57,446 nt of DNA from an uncultured Lachnospiraceae bacterium (GCA_947574135.1 CANPIM010000001.1:1-57446); one strand, 5' to 3'. Counted from the stretch's first letter, positions 36,212-45,497 are shown. The notes: generated by a model not told the origin, from the sequence alone. Translations and numbers: made by a program.

Positions 36212-36240
36212 TTGAATTTCCGTAAAAACTATGTTAAGAT
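36212..36240 (+). promoter_or_regulatory. Promoter of the ROK regulator gene
   Basis: TTGAAT (36212-36217), 17 bases, TAAGAT (36235-36240) with a TG upstream of the -10. It lies about 35 bases before the ATG at 36275. Confidence 0.6.
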
Positions 36241-36274
36241 AAAGAACCAAAGGACATCCCTGGAGACAAGACGA

Positions 36275-37555
36275 ATGGAGAACACCACTATGCCCACAGA
36301 CTATTATTCCCACAAGCGCTATCTCTTCTTAAACCTGATCAACCACCTGGGCCCCATCAGCCGCACAGAGCTTATCGCCCTGACCGATCATCGGCCGGCC
36401 AGTGTGGGAGAGCTTATCAAGGATCTCATACAGGAAGGCCTCATTATGGAGACCGGCCATTATTCCAAGGGCCACGGCCGCAAGCGGGCTCTCCTGGAAA
36501 TCAACCACAGCCATATTTGCGCTATGGGAATCTCCGTATCGCCCACCTCTGTCCACTATATTGTCACCCAGATCAACGGGGTTATTTTGCAGCAGCTAGA
36601 GACCCAGATTCCCGGGGGACAGCTTCACGAATCCCTGGCAGAGCAGATCACCACCCAGGTACAGGAGCTATTGGCCCAATATGCCCCCAAAACCATTGTG
36701 GGTATCGGCATCTCTGAGCCCTTATACGACCCGGTGTGCTATCAGAAAAAGGGCTCCCTTCTCTCCAGCTACACCCACTTTAACGCCTGGATTCACTCGG
36801 ATTTAAAGCCCCGGCTGGAAAGGCTTCTTCCCATTCCCGTGACCACCTCCAGCGCCATCACCCTGCCGGCCCTGGCCCAGCAGCGCTTTGGCCTGGCCAA
36901 GGGCGCCCGGGACTTTATCTGTGTGGAGCTCTCCAACGGCATTGGCGCCTCCATCTGCTGCAACGGCAGCGTGGTGGGCGGAGCCAACGGCGTGGCCGGA
37001 GAAATCGGCCATACCATCATCAATCTCAACAGCACCAACCGCCATCTGTGCTACTGCGGAAAGCCCGGATGTGTGGAAATGGATACCGCCTTCCCGGCCC
37101 TGGTCCGGGAGATCCGCGCCGCCCTCAGCCGGGGGGTGTTTTCTGTGCTGAATACCTGCTACGATCCCTCCCGGGAGCTTACGGTACAGGATATCCGGCA
37201 GGCTCTGGATGAAAACGACCAAATGTGTATGTATTATGTAAAGCAATCCGCCTCCCTGATCGGAGTCACCATTGCCAATGCCGTAAATCTGCTCAACCCG
37301 GAGCTGGTGATTCTCCACGGCTTTATGCTGGAGCTGGGAGACTATTTCGTCACCCAGCTGTCAAACTCCATCCGGGAAAATGTGCTGATTCTGGCCAAAA
37401 ACTTTGAGATCCGCACCTCCTCCTCTCTGGGAAACCTGCTTCCTCTGGGAGCGGCGGCAGAGCTTTTCACAGCCTATTTTCACATGTACGATTATCAATG
37501 GGTCTATGAGATCAATTCGGAAATAAGAAAGGAAAAGGATACAGAAGAAACGTGA
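36275..37555 (+). CDS. ROK-family transcriptional regulator (NagC/XylR type)
   Basis: About 426 residues. An N-terminal winged helix (LINHLGPISRTELIALTDHRPASVGELIKDLIQEGLI region) is followed by a ROK sugar-kinase-like domain: VGIGISEPL, VELSNGIGASICCNGSVVGGANGVAGEIGHTII, and the zinc motif CYCGKPGCVE. The kinase-like domain usually only binds the sugar effector in such repressors. The start may be 36275 or 36290; both have GGAG upstream, while an earlier in-frame TTG overlaps the -35. It is divergent from sugar operon 2, whose promoter carries a palindrome fit for a dimeric repressor. Effectors of the family are often amino sugars or xylose. Confidence 0.9.
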   Translation: MENTTMPTDYYSHKRYLFLNLINHLGPISRTELIALTDHRPASVGELIKDLIQEGLIMETGHYSKGHGRKRALLEINHSHICAMGISVSPTSVHYIVTQINGVILQQLETQIPGGQLHESLAEQITTQVQELLAQYAPKTIVGIGISEPLYDPVCYQKKGSLLSSYTHFNAWIHSDLKPRLERLLPIPVTTSSAITLPALAQQRFGLAKGARDFICVELSNGIGASICCNGSVVGGANGVAGEIGHTIINLNSTNRHLCYCGKPGCVEMDTAFPALVREIRAALSRGVFSVLNTCYDPSRELTVQDIRQALDENDQMCMYYVKQSASLIGVTIANAVNLLNPELVILHGFMLELGDYFVTQLSNSIRENVLILAKNFEIRTSSSLGNLLPLGAAAELFTAYFHMYDYQWVYEINSEIRKEKDTEET

Positions 37556-37586
37556 AGGGAACCTCCTGTTTCTTTTCTATCCTTTT
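37533..37586. terminator. Bidirectional terminator between ROK and DeoR genes
   Basis: Arms 37533-37551 and 37568-37586 pair at about 17 of 19 positions with a 16-base loop. AAAAGG and CCTTTT ends give a T-rich exit in both directions. It overlaps the last codons of the ROK gene. Confidence 0.7.
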
Positions 37587-37608
37587 CCGTCATCCTCTGA
37601 AAAATCTC

Positions 37609-38352
37609 TTAACAGCGGCAGACCTCTATTCCCGTCTGCTCCATGCGCCGAAGCTCCTCCTCGCTGCTCTCACTGGCATTGGTCACAATCCGGTTCACTA
37701 CATGGAGTCCATCCACAAAGTAGAAGCTCTCAAACCCAATCTTGGTGTCATCCACCACCACAATAATCTCCTTGGATCGGGCAATCATCTTCTGAAACAG
37801 GGCCGCCGCCTCCATATGCCGGGTGGTCAGTCCCCGGTTAAAGCTTATGCCGCTGGCTGACAGAATAAGCTTATTGGCCTTATACTGCTCCAGCTGGCCG
37901 ATGGCCTCCGCCCCATGGGTAAACACCGCCTCACTGCTCATCTCCCCGCCCAAAAAGATCAGCTGAAAGCCGTCCTTTTTGCTCAGCTCCCTGGCAATGG
38001 AAACGGAATTGGTAATCACCTTCAAATATTTCAGGTGAAGCAGGTTCCGGGCCGTGAGCAGGGTGGTATTTCCCGCATTCATAATAATGCAATCCCCATC
38101 CTGAATTTCCCGGGCCACCCGGTCCGCGATGCGTTGCATGGCAGAGAGCCGCCGCTGCTCCCGGTGCTCAATGGCACAGGAAGCAGCGCCTCCAAAGGTC
38201 CGGATAAGCTTTCCCTCATCCTCCAGACTCTGAAGATCCTTTCGCACGGTCACCAGGGAGACCTGCAGCTGCTCGCTTAAGTCCGCCACGCTGACCACCT
38301 GCCGCTCCTGCAAAAGCCTCAATATCTTATCTGCTCTGTCCTGATATTTCAT
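37609..38352 (-). CDS. DeoR-family transcriptional regulator 1
   Basis: A 247-residue DeoR/GlpR-type repressor. The helix-turn-helix VVSVADLSEQLQVSLVTVRKDLQSLEDEGKL and the FGGA turn are family hallmarks. The C-terminal sensor domain shows IIMNAGNTTLLTARNL (sugar-phosphate loop) and the VVDDTKIGFESFYFV end motif. The ATG at 38352 follows the stop of the NagB-like gene by 10 bases with no strong ribosome site, implying coupling. Last gene of operon 3. It probably senses a phosphorylated sugar intermediate. Confidence 0.9.
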   Translation of the reverse strand: MKYQDRADKILRLLQERQVVSVADLSEQLQVSLVTVRKDLQSLEDEGKLIRTFGGAASCAIEHREQRRLSAMQRIADRVAREIQDGDCIIMNAGNTTLLTARNLLHLKYLKVITNSVSIARELSKKDGFQLIFLGGEMSSEAVFTHGAEAIGQLEQYKANKLILSASGISFNRGLTTRHMEAAALFQKMIARSKEIIVVVDDTKIGFESFYFVDGLHVVNRIVTNASESSEEELRRMEQTGIEVCRC

Positions 38353-38362
38353 AAGCAGAAAT

Positions 38363-39337
38363 TTAATACTGGAAGTAATACTCCGGCTCAATGGTTGCCG
38401 CCAGATTCTCACTCATAATCATGCGGGTAGGCTTATCTCTCAGCTGCAGAATGGACGCCGGCACCTCCTGGGAGGGCTTTCCGAAAATGCAAAGCCGGGA
38501 GGTAAGGCGCTGCCAGGTCACCTTGGTTCCTGCTGTGGTAATGCCGTGGCAATCCAGCACATTTTTGGCCTTCATGGCATCCCTGGGTCCCATCATGGCG
38601 CCCATGGGCGGTACGTTGGAGATATCTCCCGAGCATCCAAAGGAGCCGTGAAGGGAATTCTGGGCAATGGTCAGGGGATGGAGGTGGGCCACCTTGGCTC
38701 CCTGGGCACAGTATTCCTCCATGGTTGGGCAAAACCAATCCTCTACAGGATCAATAAATGCCAAATGTCCCGGCCAACCCGGACCGCTGTATACAATGTC
38801 CGCCTCCCCGTCCTGCTCCAGCATCTTGGAGAAGTCCGGCGTAGTCTTGTTGCTGTGGTAGATAAAGTTTTCCTCCTTAAAGCCCAGATCCATAATCTGA
38901 GAGACCATAAACCGGCAGAAAGCATTGCCAAAGCCTGCCTTATAGCTTAGGGGAGCAACGTTTCCCTCCTCATCCGCCCACTCATCCATCATATAGAACT
39001 TCACATTGCGGCAATTTACATTCATCTCCCGGAGCATGTAGGCTACCTTCCGGTAGGTGGGACAGGGATTGGGCATAATCATCACTACCTTTTTGTCCTC
39101 CCGATCCGATTCCACAATGCGTTTCACCATATCCGTGAGCATGACCATCTCAAACTCCTCGTTCATAAGCACATCCACCCGGATATTGGGGTTTCCGCTG
39201 GGATGCTTTCCTCCCATTGCCACAATATCCTCCCTGGTGATAGCCCGACACCGCTTGATCTCCTCCGTATCCGTAAAGGGATAAAACTCCGGCGCCCGGA
39301 ATGTAAACAGATCCTCACCCATGTAATGCAAGCTCAT
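38363..39337 (-). CDS. Glucosamine-6-phosphate deaminase-like protein (NagB/SIS-like isomerase)
   Basis: A 324-residue protein related to the NagB/6-phosphogluconolactonase fold. KKVVMIMPNPCPTYRKVA, FYMMDEWAD (NagB has MDEY) and YSGPGWPGHLAFIDP (NagB has GIGxDGHIAFNEP) align with the core. It is longer than NagB (about 240) and the changes in the active-site loop suggest a related but not identical substrate. The start has AGGAGG 9 bases upstream. In operon 3 it lies beside a ceramidase-like hydrolase and downstream of NagA. It could convert the deacylated amino-sugar phosphate to a ketose phosphate and ammonia. Confidence 0.75.
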   Translation of the reverse strand: MSLHYMGEDLFTFRAPEFYPFTDTEEIKRCRAITREDIVAMGGKHPSGNPNIRVDVLMNEEFEMVMLTDMVKRIVESDREDKKVVMIMPNPCPTYRKVAYMLREMNVNCRNVKFYMMDEWADEEGNVAPLSYKAGFGNAFCRFMVSQIMDLGFKEENFIYHSNKTTPDFSKMLEQDGEADIVYSGPGWPGHLAFIDPVEDWFCPTMEEYCAQGAKVAHLHPLTIAQNSLHGSFGCSGDISNVPPMGAMMGPRDAMKAKNVLDCHGITTAGTKVTWQRLTSRLCIFGKPSQEVPASILQLRDKPTRMIMSENLAATIEPEYYFQY

Positions 39338-39353
39338 ACTTATTTTCCTCCTG

Positions 39354-40688
39354 TTATTTCACCTTTTTTATGGTTTCCAGTACCTTTTCCACCAAATGCC
39401 CGCCAAACTCCTCCCCCAGCATGGAGGTGTCTGTCTCATAGCCGCCCTCCACCAGGGATTCCGGCGTATAGAGATCGCCAGGCAGACAGCCATTGCTCAG
39501 CTCATTGAACACCACGGTTCCAAAGCCTGCCATAGCCTTTATAAACAGGGCATATTCCACAAAGACCTCCCCGGGAACTCCCACCACGCAGGTGTCTCCC
39601 AAGCGGATAATCTGAATCTCCGCAGGCTGCTCGTCATCCAGAAGCTCTATCTTGGTCCCGTTCTTCTGCATGCGCACATAGCCCAGCTGATCCTCGGAGC
39701 CCAAAAGCTTCAGATTTGCATTCTGCCACAGATAATACTCCTCCCGGTTCTTAGAGCTGCCGTATTTCCCATAGAGCTCCTCATAATTTTTCTTATCCCT
39801 GGCCACCTTTTCCACCAGCTCTTCCTCGGTGCCAAAGGTCCGAAGCTCCAGGGCAAGCTCTGCCCCGGCCACCGCGATGTCCATTTCCTGTTTCCAGGAA
39901 GCCCGCTCCAAAACGGAATGAGCCGCCTTTCCCAGGGTCCGTCCTACCCGCTCTGCCTCCGGATAGCTCTCCCCCTTCCGGTAATAGCGGCTGGACTGAT
40001 TGCCAGAGGCTCCCTGGGCAAAGCACACCACCACGTCCTCCTCCATCTCCTGAAGCTGAAGCCGCAGATACCCGGGATAATCCGCCGTACACACAGTGCT
40101 CCATTCATGGATAAAGGTGGGATGCAGGGTATAATTCACATACATGCCCCGAACCTTGCCAGACAGATCCCGGACAGCCAGCACACTCACCAGGGGATCG
40201 TGAGGTCCTCCCGGCATACGGCGGTTTCCGCCCACTCCCGACTCTGCCCCGCACACTGTGGTGCCTGCTGCAAACTCCGCCTCAAAGGCCTGCTCCTTGG
40301 CCTGGGATATGATCCCCACAATCTTTACAATAAGCCCCTCCACATATTCCTTGGGCTGCTCCTTCCCGGCCTCCAGGCTTTCAATATCCAGCCTTCCGGC
40401 GGCCCAGGGCCCGGAGTGTGTATGGGAACAGCTGATCATCACATGGCTGCCTGAAATCCCACAGGCTGCCTCTGCTCTTTTTCTCACCTCCGCCACATGC
40501 TTCTTGGAAAAGAACAGAAGATCCAGCGTAACCATGGCTACCTCCTGTCCCTTGTCGCTTACATACATGCATGCCCCGTACAAGGGATCATGTACCCCGG
40601 TGTTATTCCTGGCATAATGAGGATATCCACCCAGCTCCTCGCCCTTTTCCGGCGAAATGTCTACTCTTGCCATGCCTGCTTTCATCAT
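39354..40688 (-). CDS. Neutral-ceramidase-like hydrolase, operon 3 paralogue
   Basis: A 444-residue member of the neutral-ceramidase-like fold. It opens GMARVDISPEKGEELGG, has ISCSHTHSGPWAAG near residue 92, the form closest to true ceramidases (SHTHSGP), and FAQGASGNQSSRY near residue 228, where a Ser occupies the place of the GDVSP nucleophile. VGVPGEVFVEYALFIK near residue 372 is the C-terminal family block. No signal peptide. The start could be 40688 or 40685; GAGG is just upstream. It sits between a DeoR regulator and the NagB-like enzyme, a strong hint that it acts on amino-sugar conjugates. Confidence 0.77.
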   Translation of the reverse strand: MMKAGMARVDISPEKGEELGGYPHYARNNTGVHDPLYGACMYVSDKGQEVAMVTLDLLFFSKKHVAEVRKRAEAACGISGSHVMISCSHTHSGPWAAGRLDIESLEAGKEQPKEYVEGLIVKIVGIISQAKEQAFEAEFAAGTTVCGAESGVGGNRRMPGGPHDPLVSVLAVRDLSGKVRGMYVNYTLHPTFIHEWSTVCTADYPGYLRLQLQEMEEDVVVCFAQGASGNQSSRYYRKGESYPEAERVGRTLGKAAHSVLERASWKQEMDIAVAGAELALELRTFGTEEELVEKVARDKKNYEELYGKYGSSKNREEYYLWQNANLKLLGSEDQLGYVRMQKNGTKIELLDDEQPAEIQIIRLGDTCVVGVPGEVFVEYALFIKAMAGFGTVVFNELSNGCLPGDLYTPESLVEGGYETDTSMLGEEFGGHLVEKVLETIKKVK

Positions 40689-40718
40689 CACTTTACCTCA
40701 CTTTACCATTTTTATTTT

Positions 40719-41501
40719 TTATTCAGCATACTCCACAACTACACCTGTTTGAGAAATCTGATGCAGAATCTCAAGCTTTTTTTCATCCTCTGTCCGGTTG
40801 GTCACCAGCACGTCCGCATCCCGGATATTGCCCACATGGCAAAAGCTTTCCAAACCGATCTTGGTAATATCCGCCACCAGTATCCGCATTCTTGCCCTGG
40901 CCAAAATGGATTTCAGGGTATCCGCCCCCTCCACCCGCAGGGTGGTAAGCCCCGCCCTCACATCCACTCCGTCCATAGTGACAATGGCCTTATCCGCCAT
41001 ATAGCGGTTGGCCTGGCGCACCGCATCCCGCCCATGCACAAAGGAATCCTTAGTATAAATCTCGCCTCCCAGAATAATCACCTGATAATCCGGCCGGCGG
41101 CATAAATCCTCGGCAATCACCAGGGAATCTGTAACGATTTTCAGATTTCGCCTCTGCTTTGCATAGGCCACCGTGAGATGAGGCGTAGCGCCGCAGGTAA
41201 CGATAAGAGAATCCTCGTCCTCTATAAACTGGGCGGCTCTTCTGGCTACCACGTGCTTCAGATCCATATTCTTGACCTTGGGAACACGCCCTGTAATCGT
41301 AATGTCTCCGCACTCCTTTTGACACAGCACAGCGCCCCCGGCTACCCGTGACAGCTTTCTCTGCTCCTCCAAAAGCTTAAGATCCTTGCGGATGGTTACC
41401 ACAGAGGTCTGCAAATCTGCACTCAATTCACTTACGGAAACGGCTCCCCACATCTCCAGCTTTTGAAGAATACGATTCAGACGCTCTGCCTGCTTTCCCA
41501 T
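40719..41501 (-). CDS. DeoR-family transcriptional regulator 2
   Basis: A 260-residue DeoR-type regulator with helix-turn-helix AVSVSELSADLQTSVVTIRKDLKLLEEQRKL and VAGGA turn. The sensor domain shows LIVTCGATPHLTVAYA and ends VADITKIGLESFCHVG. The ATG at 41501 overlaps the NagA stop (TAATG), though a TTG at 41510 is possible. It is unusual for one operon to carry two DeoR regulators; the other is the last gene of this operon. It shares only the general fold with it, so the two may read different intermediates. Confidence 0.88.
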   Translation of the reverse strand: MGKQAERLNRILQKLEMWGAVSVSELSADLQTSVVTIRKDLKLLEEQRKLSRVAGGAVLCQKECGDITITGRVPKVKNMDLKHVVARRAAQFIEDEDSLIVTCGATPHLTVAYAKQRRNLKIVTDSLVIAEDLCRRPDYQVIILGGEIYTKDSFVHGRDAVRQANRYMADKAIVTMDGVDVRAGLTTLRVEGADTLKSILARARMRILVADITKIGLESFCHVGNIRDADVLVTNRTEDEKKLEILHQISQTGVVVEYAE

Positions 41502-42649
41502 TACTGCCAAATTCTCCCTTCCAAAATCACGGTATTTACACGGAACATATCATCCACCAGAACCAGATTGGCCCGTTTTCCCACAGCAATGGTTCCTATC
41601 TCCTCCTCCATCCCAATCACCCGGGCCGGATTGCGGGAGGCCATTAAAAAGGCCTGGGCGATTCCACAGTTTGTATGGCTCATCAAATTTCGACAGGCCA
41701 CCTCCATGGTCAGCTTGCTGCCGCACAGATCCCCGTTGGCATCAAACTGCAAATCTGCAATATGCTGCATATCAGCCGGGATCTCCTCCTTGCTCACAAA
41801 GCTGTCCGTAATCAGCACCACCTTGTCTATTCCCTTGGTCCGCAGCACCAAGCGGATAAGATCCGGCTGCACATGCATGCCATGGGAGTCACAGATAAGC
41901 TCCGCGTACATATCCGGCTCCATCAAACAGTATTCATCCGGACCGCACCCCCGGGTTCCCGTAAGCGTGGAAATCTGGCTGGTGGCATTCATACAGTGGG
42001 TCTGCAAGCTTACCCCGTACTTTTTAAATCGACGGATCTGCTCCGGCGTGGCCTCGCTGTGGCCGATGGCAAACACGGTGTCCGGATTTTTTTCCCTGGC
42101 ATATTGCAGGAAGGGCTCCAATCCTTTGCGCTCCGGTGCAACCGCCCAGATCTTTGCCAGGTCCCCCGCCTTGTCCACAATGGCGCTGTACTCCTCTTTG
42201 CAGATATCCCCCTGCCACTTATTTTTTTCCGGGCTGGCCCCATACTTGGGATTCATGTAGGGCCCCTCCATATAGATACCGGCAATGGCCCGGCCGGCTC
42301 CCTCTAAAGCCATGACCTCCCGCACCCGATCCACAGACTCCAGAAACTCCTCCCTGGACAGGTCATAATAGAAGGTGGGCAGCACGGTAGTCTCTCCGTG
42401 ATTTAGAAAATGCCTGGCAGCCCCTTCTGGCTCCTCAAAAAACAGATAGCCGCCGCCCCCGTGTACATGAAGATCCACAAACCCCGGTCCCACATAAAGA
42501 CCCTGGGCGTCCAATACCTCTGCCCCCTCCGGAATGGAAATCTCTCCGGACGGTCCCAGGACTGCTATCCGATCTCCCGATAGTCCCAGCGTTCCATCCC
42601 AGAGAATCCCATTTTCCAGTACAATCTTCGCATTTTTAATATAGAACAT
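41501..42649 (-). CDS. nagA: N-acetylglucosamine-6-phosphate deacetylase NagA
   Basis: NagA removes the acetyl group from GlcNAc-6-phosphate. The 382-residue protein has the amidohydrolase metal motif PGFVDLHVHGGGG near residue 50, YMEGPYMNP with the metal Glu, AIGHSEATPEQI and LQTHCMNATSQIS with the His ligands, and LITDSFV with the catalytic Asp. ISHxxA-like and NPARVIGMEEEIGTIAVGKRANLVLVD complete the family C-terminus. The ATG at 42649 has GGAGG 8 bases upstream; earlier ATGs lack this. It overlaps the kinase gene. Close relatives acting on other N-acyl hexosamine phosphates cannot be excluded. Confidence 0.9.
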   Translation of the reverse strand: MFYIKNAKIVLENGILWDGTLGLSGDRIAVLGPSGEISIPEGAEVLDAQGLYVGPGFVDLHVHGGGGYLFFEEPEGAARHFLNHGETTVLPTFYYDLSREEFLESVDRVREVMALEGAGRAIAGIYMEGPYMNPKYGASPEKNKWQGDICKEEYSAIVDKAGDLAKIWAVAPERKGLEPFLQYAREKNPDTVFAIGHSEATPEQIRRFKKYGVSLQTHCMNATSQISTLTGTRGCGPDEYCLMEPDMYAELICDSHGMHVQPDLIRLVLRTKGIDKVVLITDSFVSKEEIPADMQHIADLQFDANGDLCGSKLTMEVACRNLMSHTNCGIAQAFLMASRNPARVIGMEEEIGTIAVGKRANLVLVDDMFRVNTVILEGRIWQ

Positions 42650-42663
42650 GTCCGCTTCCTCCA

Positions 42664-44115
42664 TCAACGCCAAAGCTTATGCTCAAGCCTTCTGTATCCC
42701 TGATATTTCTCCTCATATGCTCCCAAAAGCTCTCCCGGCGCGTATTCCTGACTGCACGCCACACGGGGAAGGGCATCCCTCTCAAAATCTCCCGCCGCCA
42801 TACCGGCCATGACAGCAGCCCCGGCTCCCGCTGCCTCCGCCGTCTCGGAAACCCGGATCTTCTTTCCCGTCACATCCGCGATAATCTGACACCACAGAGG
42901 GCTCTTGGAGGCGCCCCCGAACAGAACCAAAGTATGTACCCCTGTCCCTGCGTCCATGGCCTCCAAAAGAATCCGTACCTGAAAAGCAACACCTTCCATG
43001 ACAGCCAGGGCAAAGTCTCCCCGCACAGTGCCTAAACTCACCCCGTAAAAGCAGCCCTGAGAATCCGGATAATTGTCCGGACTGCTGGGACCGTTCAGGT
43101 AGGGATAGCACAGAAGGCTGCTCCCCCGCTCCCGGGCCGCCAAGGCCTCCCGATTCATCACCTCATAATCTGCGCCCGGAAACATCACATCCCGGAGCCA
43201 GCGCAGGGTGGCTGCCGCCGTATTGATAACCCCTTCCGTGACCCAGGTTCCCGGAAGCACGTAGCCGCACCAGCCAATCCGGGTGTCCCCTTCTGTCCGG
43301 GCCTCTGTCCAGTAGCGGCTGATAGCTCCGGAGGTTCCCAGGGAGATGGTCATGACCCCTTCCGTAAGCCCCACCCCAAGGGCTGCGCTTTTTTGATCCT
43401 GGGCTCCCACTCCCACCACACAGTCCTCCCGAAGGCCCAGCTCCTGGGCTATCTGCGGCAGCACCGTTCCCGCTGCCTCTCCACTCCAGGCAAGTTCCGG
43501 AAGCTGTTTCTCCGATATTCCATATTTTTCCAGTATTCCCCCACACCAACAGTTCTTCTTTATATCATAGAGCAAAGTGCCCGAGGCCATACTATGGTCC
43601 GTCACGCACCTTCCCGTGAGCTTTCCAATCAAAAAGTCCATGGGCATCAGATATTTCCAAGCCCTTTGGCAAATCTCCGGTTTGTGTTTTTTCAGCCAGA
43701 GAACCTTCGGCAAAAAGTATGCCGGATCGATGGGCTTTCCCGTCATGGTAAACATCCACCGAGAGCCAAAATCCCTCTCCAGCTGCGCGCTCTCCTGGCC
43801 GGCCCGTACATCCAGCCAGCTCAGGGCATTACACAGAGGGGTCAAATTCTCATCCACCGGCACCAGTGTAATTCCCTGAGAGCTTACGGAGATTCCCCGG
43901 ATCTCCCTCCCCGGAATCCCTGCTTTTTCTATCACTCGTTTCGCTGTTTCCAGCGTAAGCTCCCACCAAAGCCCGGCATCCTGCTCTACCCAGCCCTCTC
44001 TTGGCGTGAGCAACCCATATTCCTGATAGCTGTCTGCTATCTGCCGCAAACTGCCATCAAATAAAATGCTGCGACAGCCTGTAGTGCCCAAGTCAATCGC
44101 CAAATACACTGCCAT
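42664..44115 (-). CDS. FGGY-family carbohydrate kinase, operon 3
   Basis: A 483-residue xylulokinase-like kinase. The phosphate loop is LAIDLGTTGCRSILFDG, the substrate side is ISVSSQGITLVPVDE, GAQDQKSAALGVGL and SLGTSGAISRY are in the middle, and LVLFGGASKSPLWCQIIADVTGK is the C-terminal ATP signature. The ATG has AGGAGG 8 bases upstream. It lies directly after the binding-protein gene and an intergenic hairpin. With NagA downstream it may phosphorylate the imported amino sugar, although FGGY kinases usually act on ketoses or polyols. Confidence 0.9.
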   Translation of the reverse strand: MAVYLAIDLGTTGCRSILFDGSLRQIADSYQEYGLLTPREGWVEQDAGLWWELTLETAKRVIEKAGIPGREIRGISVSSQGITLVPVDENLTPLCNALSWLDVRAGQESAQLERDFGSRWMFTMTGKPIDPAYFLPKVLWLKKHKPEICQRAWKYLMPMDFLIGKLTGRCVTDHSMASGTLLYDIKKNCWCGGILEKYGISEKQLPELAWSGEAAGTVLPQIAQELGLREDCVVGVGAQDQKSAALGVGLTEGVMTISLGTSGAISRYWTEARTEGDTRIGWCGYVLPGTWVTEGVINTAAATLRWLRDVMFPGADYEVMNREALAARERGSSLLCYPYLNGPSSPDNYPDSQGCFYGVSLGTVRGDFALAVMEGVAFQVRILLEAMDAGTGVHTLVLFGGASKSPLWCQIIADVTGKKIRVSETAEAAGAGAAVMAGMAAGDFERDALPRVACSQEYAPGELLGAYEEKYQGYRRLEHKLWR

Positions 44116-44157
44116 CTGTCATCCTCCTGCCTGTACGATTTCCTTTATGCCTCTTAT

Positions 44158-44187
44158 GGGGAGACACTCCAAACGGAATGCCTCCCC
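44158..44187 (-). other. Intercistronic hairpin after binding-protein gene, operon 3
   Basis: About 12 paired bases, including GGGGAG/CTCCCC ends, enclose a 4-base loop between the binding-protein and kinase genes. No T-tract follows. Same position and probable role as the hairpins in operons 1 and 2. Confidence 0.55.
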
Positions 44188-44259
44188 TAGCTTCATCCCG
44201 GCAAAGCCCTGCCTTCCAGCAGCAGCCTGGCAGTCACGTTTCCGGGAAAAGACTGTGTT

Positions 44260-45327
44260 TTAATTCTCCCGTGCTGCCACGATGGATCTCCAGTCAAAGT
44301 CCTTGATATTCTCAGCAGTCAAAAGCTGGGAATGGGACAGAGTCTCTGCAGGCAGCTCTTCCCCGGCCAGAGCCGGAGCAATGGCGTCAATGGCATCTCT
44401 CGCCTGGGTAACCGGTGAGGAGGCTGCCATACACTTGATAATGGGATGATTGTCCTCCAGCTGCTGGAAGCCCTCCTGGCCCCATGCATTGCAGCACACA
44501 ATAGCCTTAGAGTTGGCGGCCTCAATGGCAGCGGCAGCTCCCGCGCCTGTATCATAGTTGATGCCATATACCAGATCCACATCCGGATTTGCCGTGAGAA
44601 TATTCTCCATCACACTCATGGAATCTGTACGGGTAGCCTTGCCATCCTGCTGTGCCACGATCTCCACGCCCTCCAGCTGGGAAACGGTCTCCGCAAAGCC
44701 CTGGGCCCGCAGTCCGCACACAATGGGGGAAGCCGGGAAATCCAGTACAGCTACCTTAGCCTTGCCGTCCAGATTCTCCGTGATGTACTCCTTGGCCCAC
44801 TCACCTACGATGGCACCATCCTCGTAGAAATCAAAGATAACCTTGGTTGCACAGATGTCGGACTCAACCCCCCCATCATAGCAGATAACCGGGATACCGG
44901 CATCAATGGCCTCCTGAACTGCCGGAATCAGAGCTACCGGGTCAGCTACTGCAATCAGGATAATATCCACACCCTGGGTAATAAAGTCCTCTACCTGGTT
45001 GATCTGGGTGGGCACGTCGCCGTCCGCATCCACAATCAGCATCTCATAGCCCTTCTCCTCCCCATAAGAGCGGAAGGTGGTCTCCAGGTCTACATAATAC
45101 TCGTCTCTGCGGTAATACAGATCCACGCCTACCTTAATCTTTTCTCCGTCGGCCGCCGGCTCCACAGTCTCGCCGCCTTCCTCTTTTTCCGTGTCCGCCT
45201 CTTTCTCCGTGTTTGCCTCCGGAGCGCTGGCCGGAGTCTCCTCCTTAGATCCACAGGCTGAAAGCCCCAATACCATGGCCGCTGTCAGACACATTGCCGT
45301 GATTGTACGGACTATCTTTCTCTTCAT
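44260..45327 (-). CDS. Sugar-binding lipoprotein, RbsB type, operon 3
   Basis: A 355-residue ribose/galactose-binding-type lipoprotein. The signal peptide MKRKIVRTITAMCLTAAMVL ends in the lipobox LSAC (mature Cys near residue 25), followed by a Glu-rich linker. The binding domain begins KIKVGVDLYYRRDEYY, with DIILIAVADPVALIPAVQEA, GIPVICYDGG and DVDLVYGINYDTGAGAAAAIEA, typical of the two-lobed periplasmic fold. The ATG at 45327 has AAAGGAGG upstream; an earlier in-frame ATG would bury the signal. It delivers substrate to the RbsC/RbsA-type transporter upstream in the operon. Confidence 0.94.
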   Translation of the reverse strand: MKRKIVRTITAMCLTAAMVLGLSACGSKEETPASAPEANTEKEADTEKEEGGETVEPAADGEKIKVGVDLYYRRDEYYVDLETTFRSYGEEKGYEMLIVDADGDVPTQINQVEDFITQGVDIILIAVADPVALIPAVQEAIDAGIPVICYDGGVESDICATKVIFDFYEDGAIVGEWAKEYITENLDGKAKVAVLDFPASPIVCGLRAQGFAETVSQLEGVEIVAQQDGKATRTDSMSVMENILTANPDVDLVYGINYDTGAGAAAAIEAANSKAIVCCNAWGQEGFQQLEDNHPIIKCMAASSPVTQARDAIDAIAPALAGEELPAETLSHSQLLTAENIKDFDWRSIVAAREN

Positions 45328-45497
45328 AAAGCATCCTCCTTTTGAAAATCCTTGTTTTTTGTTTCCTGCATCCGGACAGATTTTTCTCTCCGGACACACG
45401 CCCTCTTCATAATATATATACTGTCACCAGGGGGCGGCGGACCGGCTGCTGTCTATATCTTCCTCCGCCAGTCTCCCCATGACAAAGGGTTCGGTTT

